Positions 36,153-48,475 of a DNA stretch of 64,000 nucleotides are shown here, in pieces. Below the pieces are notes generated by a model. It searched no databases and had not been told where the DNA came from. It saw only the letters and a list, made by a program, of their open reading frames with translations. The DNA lies in the NCBI RefSeq assembly GCF_028885415.1, contig NZ_CP118527.1:434001-498000 (forward strand). Reading direction: 5' to 3'. The DNA is from Streptomyces coeruleorubidus (lineage in GTDB: Bacteria > Actinomycetota > Actinomycetes > Streptomycetales > Streptomycetaceae). A program made the position numbers and the translations under genes. Numbering within the stretch: position 1 is the first letter of the stretch; each line of letters opens with the position of its first letter.

Positions 36153-36832
36153 TCAGCCAGCGCCGACGAATCGTCTCGCCAGCCGCTCCCCCGTCGTCAC
36201 GGCGGCCGCGTGGTCCTCGATGGGTGAGACGCGGGCGTTCTTGAAGACGATGTAGGTGACGCCGGACGGGGTGCCGCCGCCCTGCGGGTCGGCGCGGATG
36301 CCGAGCGCCTTGGCGGTCGCGTAGGACGCCTCTCCGATGATGTCCTGCGGGCCCGTGTCGCCGACGACCCCGTACTGCACGCGGTCGCCGAAGACGACGG
36401 CCACGACGGAACCGCCGCCCACGCCGTGCTCCCGGTAGTCCCAGATGCGGCTCGGGGCGGGCACGACGATGAAGGGGAGGCGCTCGGCGCTCAGGGGGCG
36501 GCCGTCGGACTGTGCGTAGGCAGTGCTGTCGGAAAAGTACGGGTCCGTGCGGCGGTTGCATCGGGGACCGGGACGGCCGTCGCAGTCGATGTCCATGTCC
36601 GCCTTCCAGAACACGGCGTCGCGGGTGCCGCAGACCGGGATGTTCGCGGGTGCGCCGCCGTCGCTGCGGTACCGGCCGCGGGAGACCGGAGTGCAGTCCC
36701 GCACCTTGGCCAGCAGGTCGGCTGCGCGGACGGGGTTCTCGCGCCACGCCACCTGGGGCGGGGCGGCGGGGGTGTCGTCGGGGCGAGCAGGGCGGCGCTG
36801 GCCGCGGCCAGTGTGAGCGACTGGACACGCAC
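36153..36832 (-). CDS. Secreted chitosanase, glycoside hydrolase family 75, one frameshift
   Basis: About 226 residues after adding one C near 36780, which joins the leader VRVQSLTLAAASAALLAPDD to TPAAPPQVAWRENPVRAADLLAKV. The catalytic domain (about 35-226) shows VFWKADMDIDCDGRPGPRCNRRTDPYF, with acidic residues typical of GH75, and SVVAVVFGDRVQYGVVGDTGPQDIIGEASYATAKALGI. It hydrolyses chitosan outside the cell. GTG 36832 follows GAGAGG. Monocistronic. Confidence 0.85.
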
Positions 36833-36955
36833 GATAGAGGAGCCTCTCGTGGGGAACCTGACGGGCACTCAGCCCAATCTGGCCCCCGGGCCATCACCCG
36901 GCCACCGCTGGAGGGCCGGACGGTGCACGGCCCCAACCTCCGACAGGGGCCGGGG

Positions 36956-36981
36956 GCCTGAGTCCCCGTAAGGACTCAGGC
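36956..36981 (-). terminator. Hairpin terminator of the small ORF
   Basis: GCCTGAGTCC (36956-36965) and GGACTCAGGC (36972-36981) form a perfect 10-bp stem with a 6-nt loop. The TGA stop of the small ORF lies inside the stem, an arrangement that favours a genuine minus-strand transcript end. Confidence 0.65.
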
Positions 36982-37089
36982 TTGCCCGGCCACCCGCGCC
37001 GGCGCGGGATCTGCGACGACAGCGGTCCGCGCGACAAGCCCGAACTCCCTGGTGTCCGCCAGGAGTTCGGCCGTGAGGAACCTCAGCAT
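36976..37089 (-). CDS. Candidate 37-residue small protein
   Basis: ATG 37089 is preceded by GGGAGAG at good spacing and opens MLRFLTAELLADTREFGLVARTAVVADPAPARVAGQA. The peptide could form an amphipathic N-terminal helix. The stop is embedded in a strong terminator hairpin, so ribosome site, ORF and terminator form one compact unit. No signal peptide or family. Longer in-frame starts upstream give unconvincing sequence. Confidence 0.4.
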   Translation of the reverse strand: MLRFLTAELLADTREFGLVARTAVVADPAPARVAGQA

Positions 37090-37232
37090 ACGTAACTCTC
37101 CCGGGTGGTCACGAACGGCGGGGGGTGACGCCCTCACAGAGGACTCCCCGCACCCGCCCTCTTGATGTGATCGCGCCAGCGGCGCCATATTGGTCCGGAC
37201 CATTCCCGAGTGCCGCCCCGGGAGGCAGTGTC

Positions 37233-38219
37233 GTGCGAGGCCTTTCCCCTCTCCCCTGCTGTCTCCGTCGCCTCGCGCTCTGCGCGGCTCTCGTCCTGGT
37301 CGCCTCCTGCGGCTGGACCGGCACGGGCGAAGGGGACGGCGGATCTCCGCCCGGCGCGCCGACAGGCGTCACCGCGACAGCGGGCACGGCGACGCGCGTG
37401 CACGTCATGTGGAACACGACCGCCCGGGCCGATGTCTACGAGGTGTATCGCGGCACCACGAAGGTCAGGGAAGTGCCGGGCTCGAAGCACATGGTGGACA
37501 TCACCAGGCTCCGGCCCTCCACCCTGTATGTCTTCACCGTGCAGGCGCGGGACGCCGAGGGGCGGCTGGGACCGCGCAGCCGGGAGGCCCGGGCGAGGAC
37601 ACCCGCGGCCGTCGCGGACGACCACTTGGCACCCACCCGCCCGTCGGCTCCGCACGGCCGGGCGGCAGGCAGCCGGGCGGTCCAGCTGTCCTGGTCCGCC
37701 TCGACGGACGACCGGGGCGTGGCGTCGTACGACATCCATCAGGGGGACGTGAAGATCCACAGCGTGAGCGGGTCTCAGACGGCCGCCGTGGTCACGGGGC
37801 TGCGGCCCGGCACGGCCTACTCGTTCACCGTCCGGGCCAGGGACGCGGCCGGGAACGTCTCCCCCGCCGCTCCCGCCGTCCGTGTCACCACGCCGGGCAC
37901 GGACGACGGCCGTGCGACGGCCCCCACCGGCTTCCGGGCGACGAGCCACCGCGCGGACGGGGCGTACTACGTCGACCTGAGCTGGGTGCCGCCGCGCGTG
38001 GACGGTGAGGTCACCGAGTACCAGATCCATCTGGACGGCCGGCCCGCCACCTCTTTGGTGTACGGCGGGGACGCGCCGCGCGACCGGGCCGCGTACAGCT
38101 TCTACGTGGGACGGAATTCCGGTGTCAGCCACCGGGTCCGGGTCCGGGCGATGCTGCCGGACGGCACCTGGGGAGGCTTCTCGACGGAGCGGACGGTGAC
38201 GACGGGTCGGGGGCGCTGA
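37233..38219 (+). CDS. Lipoprotein with three fibronectin type III domains
   Basis: 328 residues from GTG 37233 (GGAGG at 37221-37225). VRGLSPLPCCLRRLALCAALVLVASC is a lipoprotein signal with lipobox LVASC; C26 would be lipidated. Three FnIII domains follow: about 40-125 (PTGVTATAGTATRVHVMWNTTARADVYEVYRG), 135-225 (SRAVQLSWSASTDDRGVASYDIHQ) and 235-328 (ADGAYYVDLSWVPPRVDGEVTEYQIHLDG). No catalytic domain. A surface-anchored binding protein; proximity to the chitosanase may hint at polysaccharide contact. Confidence 0.8.
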   Translation: MRGLSPLPCCLRRLALCAALVLVASCGWTGTGEGDGGSPPGAPTGVTATAGTATRVHVMWNTTARADVYEVYRGTTKVREVPGSKHMVDITRLRPSTLYVFTVQARDAEGRLGPRSREARARTPAAVADDHLAPTRPSAPHGRAAGSRAVQLSWSASTDDRGVASYDIHQGDVKIHSVSGSQTAAVVTGLRPGTAYSFTVRARDAAGNVSPAAPAVRVTTPGTDDGRATAPTGFRATSHRADGAYYVDLSWVPPRVDGEVTEYQIHLDGRPATSLVYGGDAPRDRAAYSFYVGRNSGVSHRVRVRAMLPDGTWGGFSTERTVTTGRGR

Positions 38220-38388
38220 CGCGCTCCTCGGCATGGTCCGGCCGTGGGAACCCGTCACCTGCACGGGGGCACCCGGGGTGCGGCCGGGCCGGTGGCGCCT
38301 TGGCTGACCCTGAGGCAGCACGGGCGTTCCCCGATCCTCGGCGGCGCAAGGGATGTACCGCCAACCGTGCCGCCGGAGGGCAGTCCAC

Positions 38389-38928
38389 ATGCGCAACTCA
38401 TCGCCAGTTCTCCGCTCCGGCCTGACCGTGGCCGCCGCCGCGCTGCCCCTCGCCTTGGCGGCGGTTCCCGCTGCCGCGGGTCCGGGCATCTCCGTCAGCA
38501 CGACCGGGTCCACGGTGTCGGTCACAACCAGTGCGTGCACCCAGATCAACGGCAGCTGGGGCACCGCCTCGCTTCTCACCAGCAGTCAGGGCAGCTTCGC
38601 CCAGGGGCGTCAGGTGACCCTGTCGGGGACGTCGACCAGTCAGTCCGCTGCCTGGTCGAACGTCACCTCGGGGACGTACACCGTCATCGTCATCTGCTCG
38701 GACGGCACCACCGCGGGCACGCAGTCCGTCGTCGTCTCCCCCACTGCCTCCCCCACGAGGTCGCCGTCCCCCTCGGTCTCGCCGTCCCGCGGTGTCATGG
38801 GCGGGGTCGGCGGGAGCGCGACGGACTACGGCACCGTCACGCTCGTGGCGGGCGGCACGCTGGTCGGGACGGGCCTCCTCGCGACGGCATGGTACCTGCG
38901 CCGGCGCAACAGGCCGTACCGGCTCTGA
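38389..38928 (+). CDS. Exported Ser/Thr-rich surface protein with C-terminal membrane anchor
   Basis: 179 residues, ATG 38389 after GGAGGG. Signal peptide RSGLTVAAAALPLALAAVPAAAG. The body is Ser/Thr/Gly-rich (ISVSTTGSTVSVTTSACTQINGSWGTASLLTSSQGSFAQGRQVTLSGTSTS), with two Cys about 55 residues apart. A SPTASPTRSPSPSVSPS linker, then a helix (TLVAGGTLVGTGLLATAWYL) and the basic tail RRRNRPYRL anchor it. No LPXTG motif. Function unknown. Confidence 0.7.
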   Translation: MRNSSPVLRSGLTVAAAALPLALAAVPAAAGPGISVSTTGSTVSVTTSACTQINGSWGTASLLTSSQGSFAQGRQVTLSGTSTSQSAAWSNVTSGTYTVIVICSDGTTAGTQSVVVSPTASPTRSPSPSVSPSRGVMGGVGGSATDYGTVTLVAGGTLVGTGLLATAWYLRRRNRPYRL

Positions 38929-38940
38929 TCCGGTACGCAT

Positions 38941-38982
38941 GGCGGCCCGCCCTCCCGAAGCGCTCCGGTCGGGCGGGCCGCC
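38941..38982. terminator. Bidirectional terminator between convergent genes
   Basis: GGCGGCCCGCCC (38941-38952) and GGGCGGGCCGCC (38971-38982) form a perfect 12-bp stem in the 67-bp gap between the surface protein gene and the convergent PadR gene. Confidence 0.8.
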
Positions 38983-38995
38983 GTCATACCCCCGG

Positions 38996-39556
38996 TCAGG
39001 CCGGGCGGGTCGGTTCGTCGGCCGGGAGTTCGGCGAAGTCCGCCAGGGCGCGCCTGAGCCACTGGGTCCAGAAGGTCTCCAGGTCGATGCCGGCCTGGAG
39101 CACCAGATGCCGCAGCCGGTCCTCGGTGCCGTCCCGGCCGGGCGGGAAGTCGCGCTTCTCGATCTCCCGATACTCCGCCAGCTGCCGCTCGTGCAGCTCC
39201 AGGTGGCGTCGCAGATCGGCCTCCAGGCCCGCGGTGCCGACCACGGCCGCGGCCCTCAGCCGCAGCAGCAGCGCGTCGCGGTGCGGCTTGGGGTCCTGCG
39301 AAGCGGCCGTCCAGCGGGCCAGTTCGGCGCGGCCCGCCGGCAGGACCTCGTAGCTCTTCTTCTGCCCGCGCGTCGGCTGTTCGGCGGGCAGGGCCCGGAT
39401 CAGGCCGTCGGTCTCCAGCTTTCCCAGCTCGCGGTAGATCTGCTGGTGCGTCGCCGACCAGAAGTACCCGATCGACCGGTCGAACCGGCGAGTCAGCTCC
39501 AGCCCGGACGACGGCTTCTCGAGCAGGGCGGTGAGGATCGCGTGCGGGAGTGACAT
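38996..39556 (-). CDS. PadR-family transcriptional regulator
   Basis: A 186-residue PadR of the long (Vir) subgroup. The winged helix is at about 1-85 (MSLPHAILTALLEKPSSGLELTRRFDRSIGYFWSATHQQIYRELGKLETDGLI), and the helical dimerisation domain at about 95-180 (EADLRRHLELHERQLAEYREIEKRDF). It is 28 bp downstream of fadH on the same strand, probably co-transcribed. The palindrome TGCAACTAGTTGCA before fadH (41656-41669) is a plausible operator. Confidence 0.85.
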   Translation of the reverse strand: MSLPHAILTALLEKPSSGLELTRRFDRSIGYFWSATHQQIYRELGKLETDGLIRALPAEQPTRGQKKSYEVLPAGRAELARWTAASQDPKPHRDALLLRLRAAAVVGTAGLEADLRRHLELHERQLAEYREIEKRDFPPGRDGTEDRLRHLVLQAGIDLETFWTQWLRRALADFAELPADEPTRPA

Positions 39557-39584
39557 GGCCTCATCCTAGGGACGCGTTTGCGCA

Positions 39585-42865
<3,281 letters not shown>

Positions 42866-42901
42866 GGGCCGGTCACCGGCTCATGAACTCAAGAGGGGCG
42901 G

Positions 42902-43270
42902 TCACCGGCTTTCGAGGCGCACGTGCAGTTCCTTCTCCTGGTCGCCGGAGACCGTGCTCAGGTCCCGCACGGCGAACAGCGAGTCCAGCCTCATGCGGAA
43001 CTGCTCGATCGCCCAGTAACCGCCGTGCAGGTCGGCGTCGACGGAGGACGACAGCCGGGCCGGTCGCGCGCCCTCGTGCGTGTCGGCGACGTCGAACGTG
43101 CCGAGCCACACGGTCGGGCGGGTCTCGTGCAGATCCTCCGGTACATCGTCGGCGCACCGGTCGGACTCGAAGCAGGCGCACAGCGTGTCGAACACGATCC
43201 GGGCGTCCTGCTTGCTGCACCCGCTGATCTCCACCGAGACGTTGTGGGGATGCGGTTGCTCAGGGTCCAT
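42902..43270 (-). CDS. Hypothetical protein
   Basis: A 122-residue acidic soluble protein. ATG 43270 is preceded by GAGGAG. It reads MDPEQPHPHNVSVEISGCSKQDARIVFDTLCACFESDRCADDVPEDLHETRPTVWLGTFDVAD, with several Cys. The beta-alpha pattern resembles small actinobacterial proteins of unknown function. No domain recognised. It is divergent from the SpoIIE-type phosphatase and could be linked to it. Confidence 0.65.
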   Translation of the reverse strand: MDPEQPHPHNVSVEISGCSKQDARIVFDTLCACFESDRCADDVPEDLHETRPTVWLGTFDVADTHEGARPARLSSSVDADLHGGYWAIEQFRMRLDSLFAVRDLSTVSGDQEKELHVRLESR

Positions 43271-43439
43271 CGTGATCGCTCCTCTCGTGACGTATCCGCC
43301 CCTACCCCAGCAAAGCACCACCTTCTGCCGAGCACTACCGGCGGTGCCCCTGCCGGGCCGACGGCTTTACGGAGCGGGTGGCTCCGGGTTGGGGGATGGT
43401 GGAAGGTGACGCAAGGGGCCTCGGATCGGTGGGCTGCAC

Positions 43440-43461
43440 GCGGTAGAACAGCGGTACAACA
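43440..43461. repeat. Tandem 11-bp direct repeat in the SpoIIE-phosphatase promoter region
   Basis: GCGGTAGAACA (43440-43450) is followed immediately by GCGGTACAACA (43451-43461), one mismatch, about 55-75 bp before the phosphatase ATG. TAGAAC/TACAAC are -10-like. Possible protein-binding or promoter element. Confidence 0.35.
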
Positions 43462-43516
43462 TGGGGTGTCGGCACCGTGACGGCGTGCCGCGAGATCGGC
43501 GAAGGCAGGGCGTGGG

Positions 43517-45594
43517 ATGAGTGCAGCCGGGACTCCCATGGCCGAGGGCGACGAGCCCGCGCGCGGGCCGGCGCGGCCGAGCGGGCTGCTCGACGTCCTG
43601 CGTGTGGCCTCGGTGGTCCTGGACGCCGAGGGCCGCATCGTGCTGTGGAGCCCTCAGGCGGAGGAGCTGTTCGGGTACGAGGCGCGGGAGGCGCTGGGGC
43701 AGTACGCCGCCCGGATCATGGTCCACGAGCAGCACCTCGACCTCGTGGTCAAGCTGTTCGCGGACGTCATGGGCACCGGCCAGAGCTGGGCCGGGGCCTT
43801 CCCCGTCCGGCGCAAGGACGGCACCACGCGGCTCGTGGAGTTCCGCAACATGCGGCTGCTGGACGACCAGGGGGACGTCTACGCGCTCGGTCTGTGCGCC
43901 GACCAGTCGACCGTGCACCGTCTCGAGCGCGAGGTGGCGCTGTCGACGCGAATGATCGCCCAGTCCCCGATCGGGCTGGCCGTGCTGGACACCGATCTGC
44001 GGTACGTCTCGGTCAACCCGGCACTGGAGGAGCTCAACGGCGTGCCGGCCGAGGAGCACCTGGGCCGGACGGTCCGCGAAGTGGTGCCGCGGATGGACGT
44101 CGACGCCCTGGAGGCCGCGGCGCGCCGGGTGCTGGACACCGGGCAGCCGGTCGTCGACCAGTCCACGATCGGCCGCACGCCGGCCGACCCGCACCGGGAC
44201 CACGCCTGGTCGATCTCGCTGTACCGGCTGGAGAACGCCTTCGGGACCGTGCTGGGCGTGGCCGTCTCGATCGTCGACGTCACCGAGCAGTACCGGGCGG
44301 GCATCGAGGCCGAGGCCGCGCGGCGCCGCCTGGCCGTGATCGCCGACGCCTCCGGCCGCATCGGCACCTCGCTGGACCTGGACCGCACGGCCCGCGAGCT
44401 CGCCGACGTGGCCGTGCCGGAACTCGCCGACATCGCGGCCGTCGACCTGCTGGACACCGTGGTGCAGGGCCGGCGCACCAGCCTCGGCCCGGCCGAGGGG
44501 CCGTCATCCGAGCGCTGGCGGTCCAGGGGTACGACTCCGCCGAGGCGCTGGTGGCGGCCGACCCGCCCGGGCAGGTGGCCCGGTACGCGCCCGACCGGCT
44601 CGTCACCGAGTGCGTGCGCACGGCCAGTGCCGTGATGCTGCCGGAGGTCAAGGACGAGGACCTGCCGCGCATCGCCCGGTCCCCGGAGGCGGCCGAGCTG
44701 CTGGGCCGGGCCGGGGTCCACTCGTATCTGGCGGTGCCGCTGATCGCGCGCGGCGAGGTGCTGGGCGCCCTGGACCTCAAACGCACCCGCAATCCGCTGC
44801 CGTTCACCGAGGACGACCTGCTGCTGGCCCGCGAGCTGGCCGCGCGGGCCGCCGTGCAGATCGACAACGCCCGCTGGTACCAGAGCGCCCGCGACACCGC
44901 GCTCACCCTCCAGCGCAGCCTGCTGCCCAGCCATCCGCCCGTGACGGGCGGGCTGGAGGTCGCCTCCCGCTACCAGCCGGCCGGGGCCACGAGCGAGGTG
45001 GGCGGCGACTGGTTCGACGTGATCGGTCTGGAGGGCGGCAAGACCGCGCTCGTGGTGGGTGACGTAATGGGCAGCGGCATCCCGGCGGCGGCGGCCATGG
45101 GGCGGCTGCGAACGGCGACCAACACGCTGGCCTCCCTCGACCTGGATCCGGCCCAGCTCCTGGAACACCTCGACAAGATCACCTCAGGACTGGAACAGGC
45201 CATCGCCACCTGCGTCTACGCCGTCCACGACCCGCATCTGCGACAGTGCCGGATCGCCAACGCCGGGCATCTGCCGCCGGTGCGCGTCCGGCCCGGGCGG
45301 CCTCCCGAGCTGCTCGACCTGCCGACCGGGGTGCCGCTCGGCGTCGGGGGTGTCGCCTTCTCCACGACGACCGTCGACCTGGAGCCGGGCGACCGGCTGG
45401 TGTTCTACACCGACGGTCTCGTCGAGACCCGGCGCGACTCGCTCGACGAACGGCTCGACACGCTGCTGTCCCTGCTCGAAGGGCCCGACCGCCCGCTGGA
45501 GGAGGTCTGCGACCTGCTGCTGCGCACCCTGCACGAGCCGGACAACTTCGACGACGTGGCGCTGCTCATCGCGCGGGCGACGGCACCTGATTGA
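43517..45594 (+). CDS. PAS-PAS-GAF-SpoIIE (PP2C-type) phosphatase, one frameshift
   Basis: About 692 residues: PAS 1 at about 22-130 (DVLRVASVVLDAEGRIVLWSPQAEELFGYEAREALG), PAS 2 at about 145-260 (IGLAVLDTDLRYVSVNPALEELNG), GAF at about 280-455 and a SpoIIE Ser/Thr phosphatase at about 480-690 with VGGDWFDVI, VGDVMGSGIPAAAAMGRLR, ATCVYAVHDP, IANAGHLPP and VFYTDGLVE. One G is missing in the run at 44497-44500 (PAEGAVIRALAVQGYDSAEAL expected). No C-terminal HATPase is present. Such proteins dephosphorylate anti-anti-sigma factors in stress and development. Confidence 0.9.
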
Positions 45595-45618
45595 GGGGCC
45601 GCCGCCGTCGTTCGGCCG

Positions 45619-46413
45619 TTACGGTGCGACGCCGATCACCACATGGGCGTACAGCTCCTCCGAGACGGCCAGGTGTGCCGTCAGGCCGTTGCGCTCGAAG
45701 GTGTCGAGGGCGGTCGGTGCCTGCCGGCGGCTCGTCTCCACCAGGACGCAGCCGCCGGGCGCGAGCCAGCGGGGCGCCTCGGCCGCGACCCGGCGCAGGA
45801 CGTCGAGGCCGTCCGTACCACCGTCGAGGGCGACCAGCGGCTCGTGTGCCCGGGCCTCCGGCGGCAGCAGGCCGATCTCGTCGCTCGGCACGTACGGCAC
45901 GTTGGCCGCGAGGATGCCGACGCGGCCCCGCAGGTCGCCGGGCAGTGCCTCGAACAGGTCGCCCTGGTGGACGTGGCCGCCGGCGGCGGCGACGTTGCCC
46001 CGGGCACAGCGCACCGCGGCGGGGTCGATGTCGGCGGCGTGCAGTTCGACGGGGCCGAGTCCGGCGGCCAGCGCCGCGCCGACGGCACCCGAGCCGCAGC
46101 ACAGGTCCACGACGACGCTCGCGGCGGGCGCCCGGGCCAGGGCCTGCTCGACCAGGAACTCGGTGCGGCGGCGCGGCACGAAGACGCCCGGGGCGACGGT
46201 GATGCGCAGGCCCCGGAACTCGGCCCAGCCGACGACGAGTTCGAGGGGCAGACCCGCGACGCGGCGTTCGACCATGTCGGCGGCTTCGGCGGGGGTGCGG
46301 GCGGTGGCGAGGATCAACTCGGCCTCGTCCTCGGCGAAGACGCAGCCAGCGGTGCGCAGGGCGACGACGACGGAGTCACGGGAGGACGGTGGAACGGGAG
46401 ACACGGAAGGCAT
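45619..46413 (-). CDS. HemK/PrmC-like N5-glutamine methyltransferase family protein
   Basis: A 264-residue SAM-dependent methyltransferase. VVDLCCGSGAVGAALAAGLG is the SAM-binding motif I (about 102-120). ADIDPAAVRCARGN follows. NVPYVPSD replaces the catalytic NPPY of PrmC with NVPY. FVPRRRTEFLVEQAL matches the PRPxTE helix preceding motif I. The altered NPPY is typical of the actinobacterial putative-PrmC subgroup; substrate may not be release factors. Convergent with the SpoIIE phosphatase, 24-bp gap. Confidence 0.8.
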   Translation of the reverse strand: MPSVSPVPPSSRDSVVVALRTAGCVFAEDEAELILATARTPAEAADMVERRVAGLPLELVVGWAEFRGLRITVAPGVFVPRRRTEFLVEQALARAPAASVVVDLCCGSGAVGAALAAGLGPVELHAADIDPAAVRCARGNVAAAGGHVHQGDLFEALPGDLRGRVGILAANVPYVPSDEIGLLPPEARAHEPLVALDGGTDGLDVLRRVAAEAPRWLAPGGCVLVETSRRQAPTALDTFERNGLTAHLAVSEELYAHVVIGVAP

Positions 46414-46819
46414 GGAAGCCAGGAGCCTTTCGAGATTCGAAGGGCGCTCCTGCGGTCGCCTACGGCCGGCGATCCGCGCGACATCGAGGAGTGAGCACCC
46501 GGGCTGACACAGCGGTAATGGGTCTCACCTCCTCGGCTCGGCGACGGCTGGGTCCGTCCACAGCCGGCGGCAACACTACCCGACGGGCCGGCGGACCAGT
46601 ACGGCACGGCCGTGTGCCGCCCCCGCCGACAGGGCGGTCGGACAGGTTGTTGTCGGGCGCGCCGCACGTACGGCCCAGGGGCGCGTCCCACGTACGCACG
46701 GCCAGGAGCGCGCCCCACGTACGCACGACCAGGAGCGCGCCCCACGTACGGTTGAATACGCAATCACTGATCACGTCGGCCCGGCGGGGCACCGTCGGCC
46801 CGGCCCGGAGGCACACCGC
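46414..46819. other. Intergenic region with 27-bp tandem repeats
   Basis: 405 bp between two divergent genes. Apart from the repeats at 46657-46754 no gene is seen. A minus-strand frame translates the repeats as RAPGRAYVG units but lacks a convincing start. Confidence 0.5.
46657..46754. repeat. Four tandem copies of a 27-bp repeat
   Basis: Units start at 46657 (24-bp degenerate), 46681, 46708 and 46735 (partial). Consensus is GCGCGCCCCACGTACGCACG followed by RCCAGGA. Each contains the palindrome CGTACG at a 27-bp pitch. The array ends 65 bp before the sulfite-oxidase-like start, placing it in that promoter. Confidence 0.75.
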
Positions 46820-47425
46820 ATGCACATCACCCGAGGCTTCACCGGGCGCCCACGCGTGGACGACCCCGGTCTGCCGCCCGGCCAGTACGACGCGGGCGAC
46901 GACTGGCCCGTGCTGTCCGCCGAGGTCACTCCCGATCTCGCGCCCGCCGACTGGACCTTCCGTGTCGACGGTCTGGTGGAGGAGCCCCGCACCTGGGACT
47001 GGGAGGATGCGCACCGGCTGCCGCCGTCGGCGTACGAAGGCGCCATCCACTGTGTGACGAGCTGGTCGAAGTTCGGGGTGCGGTTCGCGGGGGTGTCCCT
47101 GGACACGTTCTGGGATGTGGTCCGGCCCCATGGGTCGGCGACCCATGCCGTCGCCTACTCGCACACCGGCTACACCACGAACCTCCCGCTCGCCGACCTG
47201 ACCGGCGGGCGCGCCTGGATCGCGTGGGAGTACGACGGCAGGCCGCTCGCCCCCGAGCACGGCGGTCCGGCGCGGCTGCTGGTGCCGCACCTGTACTTCT
47301 GGAAGAGCGCCAAATGGATTGCGGGCCTGCGGGTCCTCGACCACGACGAGCCGGGTTTCTGGGAGCGGAACGGCTATCACGAGCGGGGCAACCCCTGGGA
47401 GGAGCAGAGGTACTCCGGTGACTGA
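46820..47425 (+). CDS. Sulfite-oxidase-like molybdopterin oxidoreductase
   Basis: A 201-residue stand-alone molybdopterin domain (YedY/sulfite oxidase fold). C78 in GAIHCVTSWSKFGVRFAGV is the Mo ligand. YTTNLPLADL and ARLLVPHLYFWKSAKWIAGLRVLD complete the signature. No Tat signal, so it is cytoplasmic. The stop overlaps by 8 nt the start of a flavin reductase gene, implying a two-component enzyme in which the reductase shuttles electrons. Substrate unknown; methionine sulfoxide or sulfite chemistry is possible. Confidence 0.82.
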   Translation: MHITRGFTGRPRVDDPGLPPGQYDAGDDWPVLSAEVTPDLAPADWTFRVDGLVEEPRTWDWEDAHRLPPSAYEGAIHCVTSWSKFGVRFAGVSLDTFWDVVRPHGSATHAVAYSHTGYTTNLPLADLTGGRAWIAWEYDGRPLAPEHGGPARLLVPHLYFWKSAKWIAGLRVLDHDEPGFWERNGYHERGNPWEEQRYSGD

Positions 47426-48173
47426 CACGTTCGTGCCGCCCACGCGGTTCGCCGTGCCCGGGCGCATCGCCGTGAGCGAGCAGGCCGCATCCGTCTGGCA
47501 GACGGCCACGCTGACCGGGATCCGCCGCGAGACCGCGCGTGCCGGCACCTTCCGGTTCGCCGTGCCGGGCTGGCCGGGGCACCTGCCCGGCCAGCATCTG
47601 ATGGTGCGGCTGACCGCCGAGGACGGTTATGTGGCCCAGCGCCACTACTCGATCGCGTCCGCGCCGGACGACTCCGGGCACGTCGAACTGACCCTGGACC
47701 ACGTCGAGGGCGGCGAGGTCTCGGGCTGGTTCCACAGCGTCGCCCGGCCCGGCGACCAGGTCGAGGTGCGGGGCCCGGTGAGCGGCTTCTTCGCCTGGCC
47801 GGGCGACCGGCCCGCGCTGCTGATCGGCGCCGGCTCCGGCGTCGTGCCGCTGATGTCGATGGTCCGGCACCACCGGGCGCGGAATCTGACCGTGCCGCTG
47901 CGGCTGCTGGTGTCCGCGCGCAGCCCCGAGGAGCTCATCTATGCCCGGGAGTTGGGCGCCGAGACGACGCCCGTGTTCACCCGGAGCGCGCCGGAGGGTG
48001 TGCCGGTGGGACGTATGGCGGCCGCACATGTGGCGCCGCTCCTGGCCGAGCAGCCTTCCGGTGGGTGGGAGGCCTATGTGTGCGGCTCCAACTCCTTCGC
48101 CGAGCACGCCTCCCGGCTGCTCGTGACGGCCGGTCAGCCGGTGGACCGCATCCGGATCGAGCGGTTCGGCTGA
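47418..48173 (+). CDS. Ferredoxin-NADP reductase-type FAD oxidoreductase
   Basis: 251 residues from GTG 47418, overlapping the upstream stop. The FAD domain holds QRHYSIASAPDD (RxYS flavin motif, about 75) and GEVSGWFHSVARPGDQVEVRGPVSGFF. The NAD(P) domain holds LLIGAGSGVVPLMSMVRHH (about 137-155) and WEAYVCGSNSFAEHASRLL. No 2Fe-2S domain. It is translationally coupled to the molybdopterin enzyme and probably its electron-transfer partner. Confidence 0.85.
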   Translation: MTDTFVPPTRFAVPGRIAVSEQAASVWQTATLTGIRRETARAGTFRFAVPGWPGHLPGQHLMVRLTAEDGYVAQRHYSIASAPDDSGHVELTLDHVEGGEVSGWFHSVARPGDQVEVRGPVSGFFAWPGDRPALLIGAGSGVVPLMSMVRHHRARNLTVPLRLLVSARSPEELIYARELGAETTPVFTRSAPEGVPVGRMAAAHVAPLLAEQPSGGWEAYVCGSNSFAEHASRLLVTAGQPVDRIRIERFG

Positions 48174-48475
48174 TCCCGACGGCGGCCCTCCTCCGGTGGT
48201 GTCACAGGGGTGGCGTTGGCTCGCCATCGGGCTGGAGGCGGTCCGTCGTGTGCGCGGCCCGGTGTTTCGCCGGGGCCGGCCCGGGCACTCCGGCCGGAGG
48301 GCTGAGGGCTCCGGCACGCGGCGACCCGGGCCGTGCCGAGCGATCGAGGTCTGTCGGAGGGGGTACCCGACCCGTGTGGGCACTCGCACGCGTGACGTGA
48401 CGCGGAGGGAGCGGCGACGCCGCCACCGCACGGCCGGTCCGGCCCTCCGGCGGCGGTGACGGCGAGGAGGTCGAC
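48174..48475. other. Intergenic region, nothing assignable
   Basis: About 300 bp, very GC-rich; reads are Arg/Pro-rich shadows. It contains several imperfect G/C inverted repeats but no clear terminator or promoter. GGAGG lies just before the next ATG. Confidence 0.35.

Larger units (their letters stand above)
36833..37232. other. Intergenic region with a small ORF and a terminator
   Basis: 400 bp between the divergent chitosanase and FnIII genes. It contains the 37-codon ORF on the minus strand and the hairpin at 36956-36981; otherwise no feature is seen. Confidence 0.5.

Noticed and set aside
46657..46754. CRISPR-like repeat array
   Set aside because: Repeats are directly tandem without unique spacers and no cas gene is nearby.
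46314..46763. Minus-strand ORF with RAPGRAYVG peptide repeats
   Set aside because: The repeat is 27 bp and so stays in frame by chance; there is no ribosome site, and most of the frame overlaps the methyltransferase start region.
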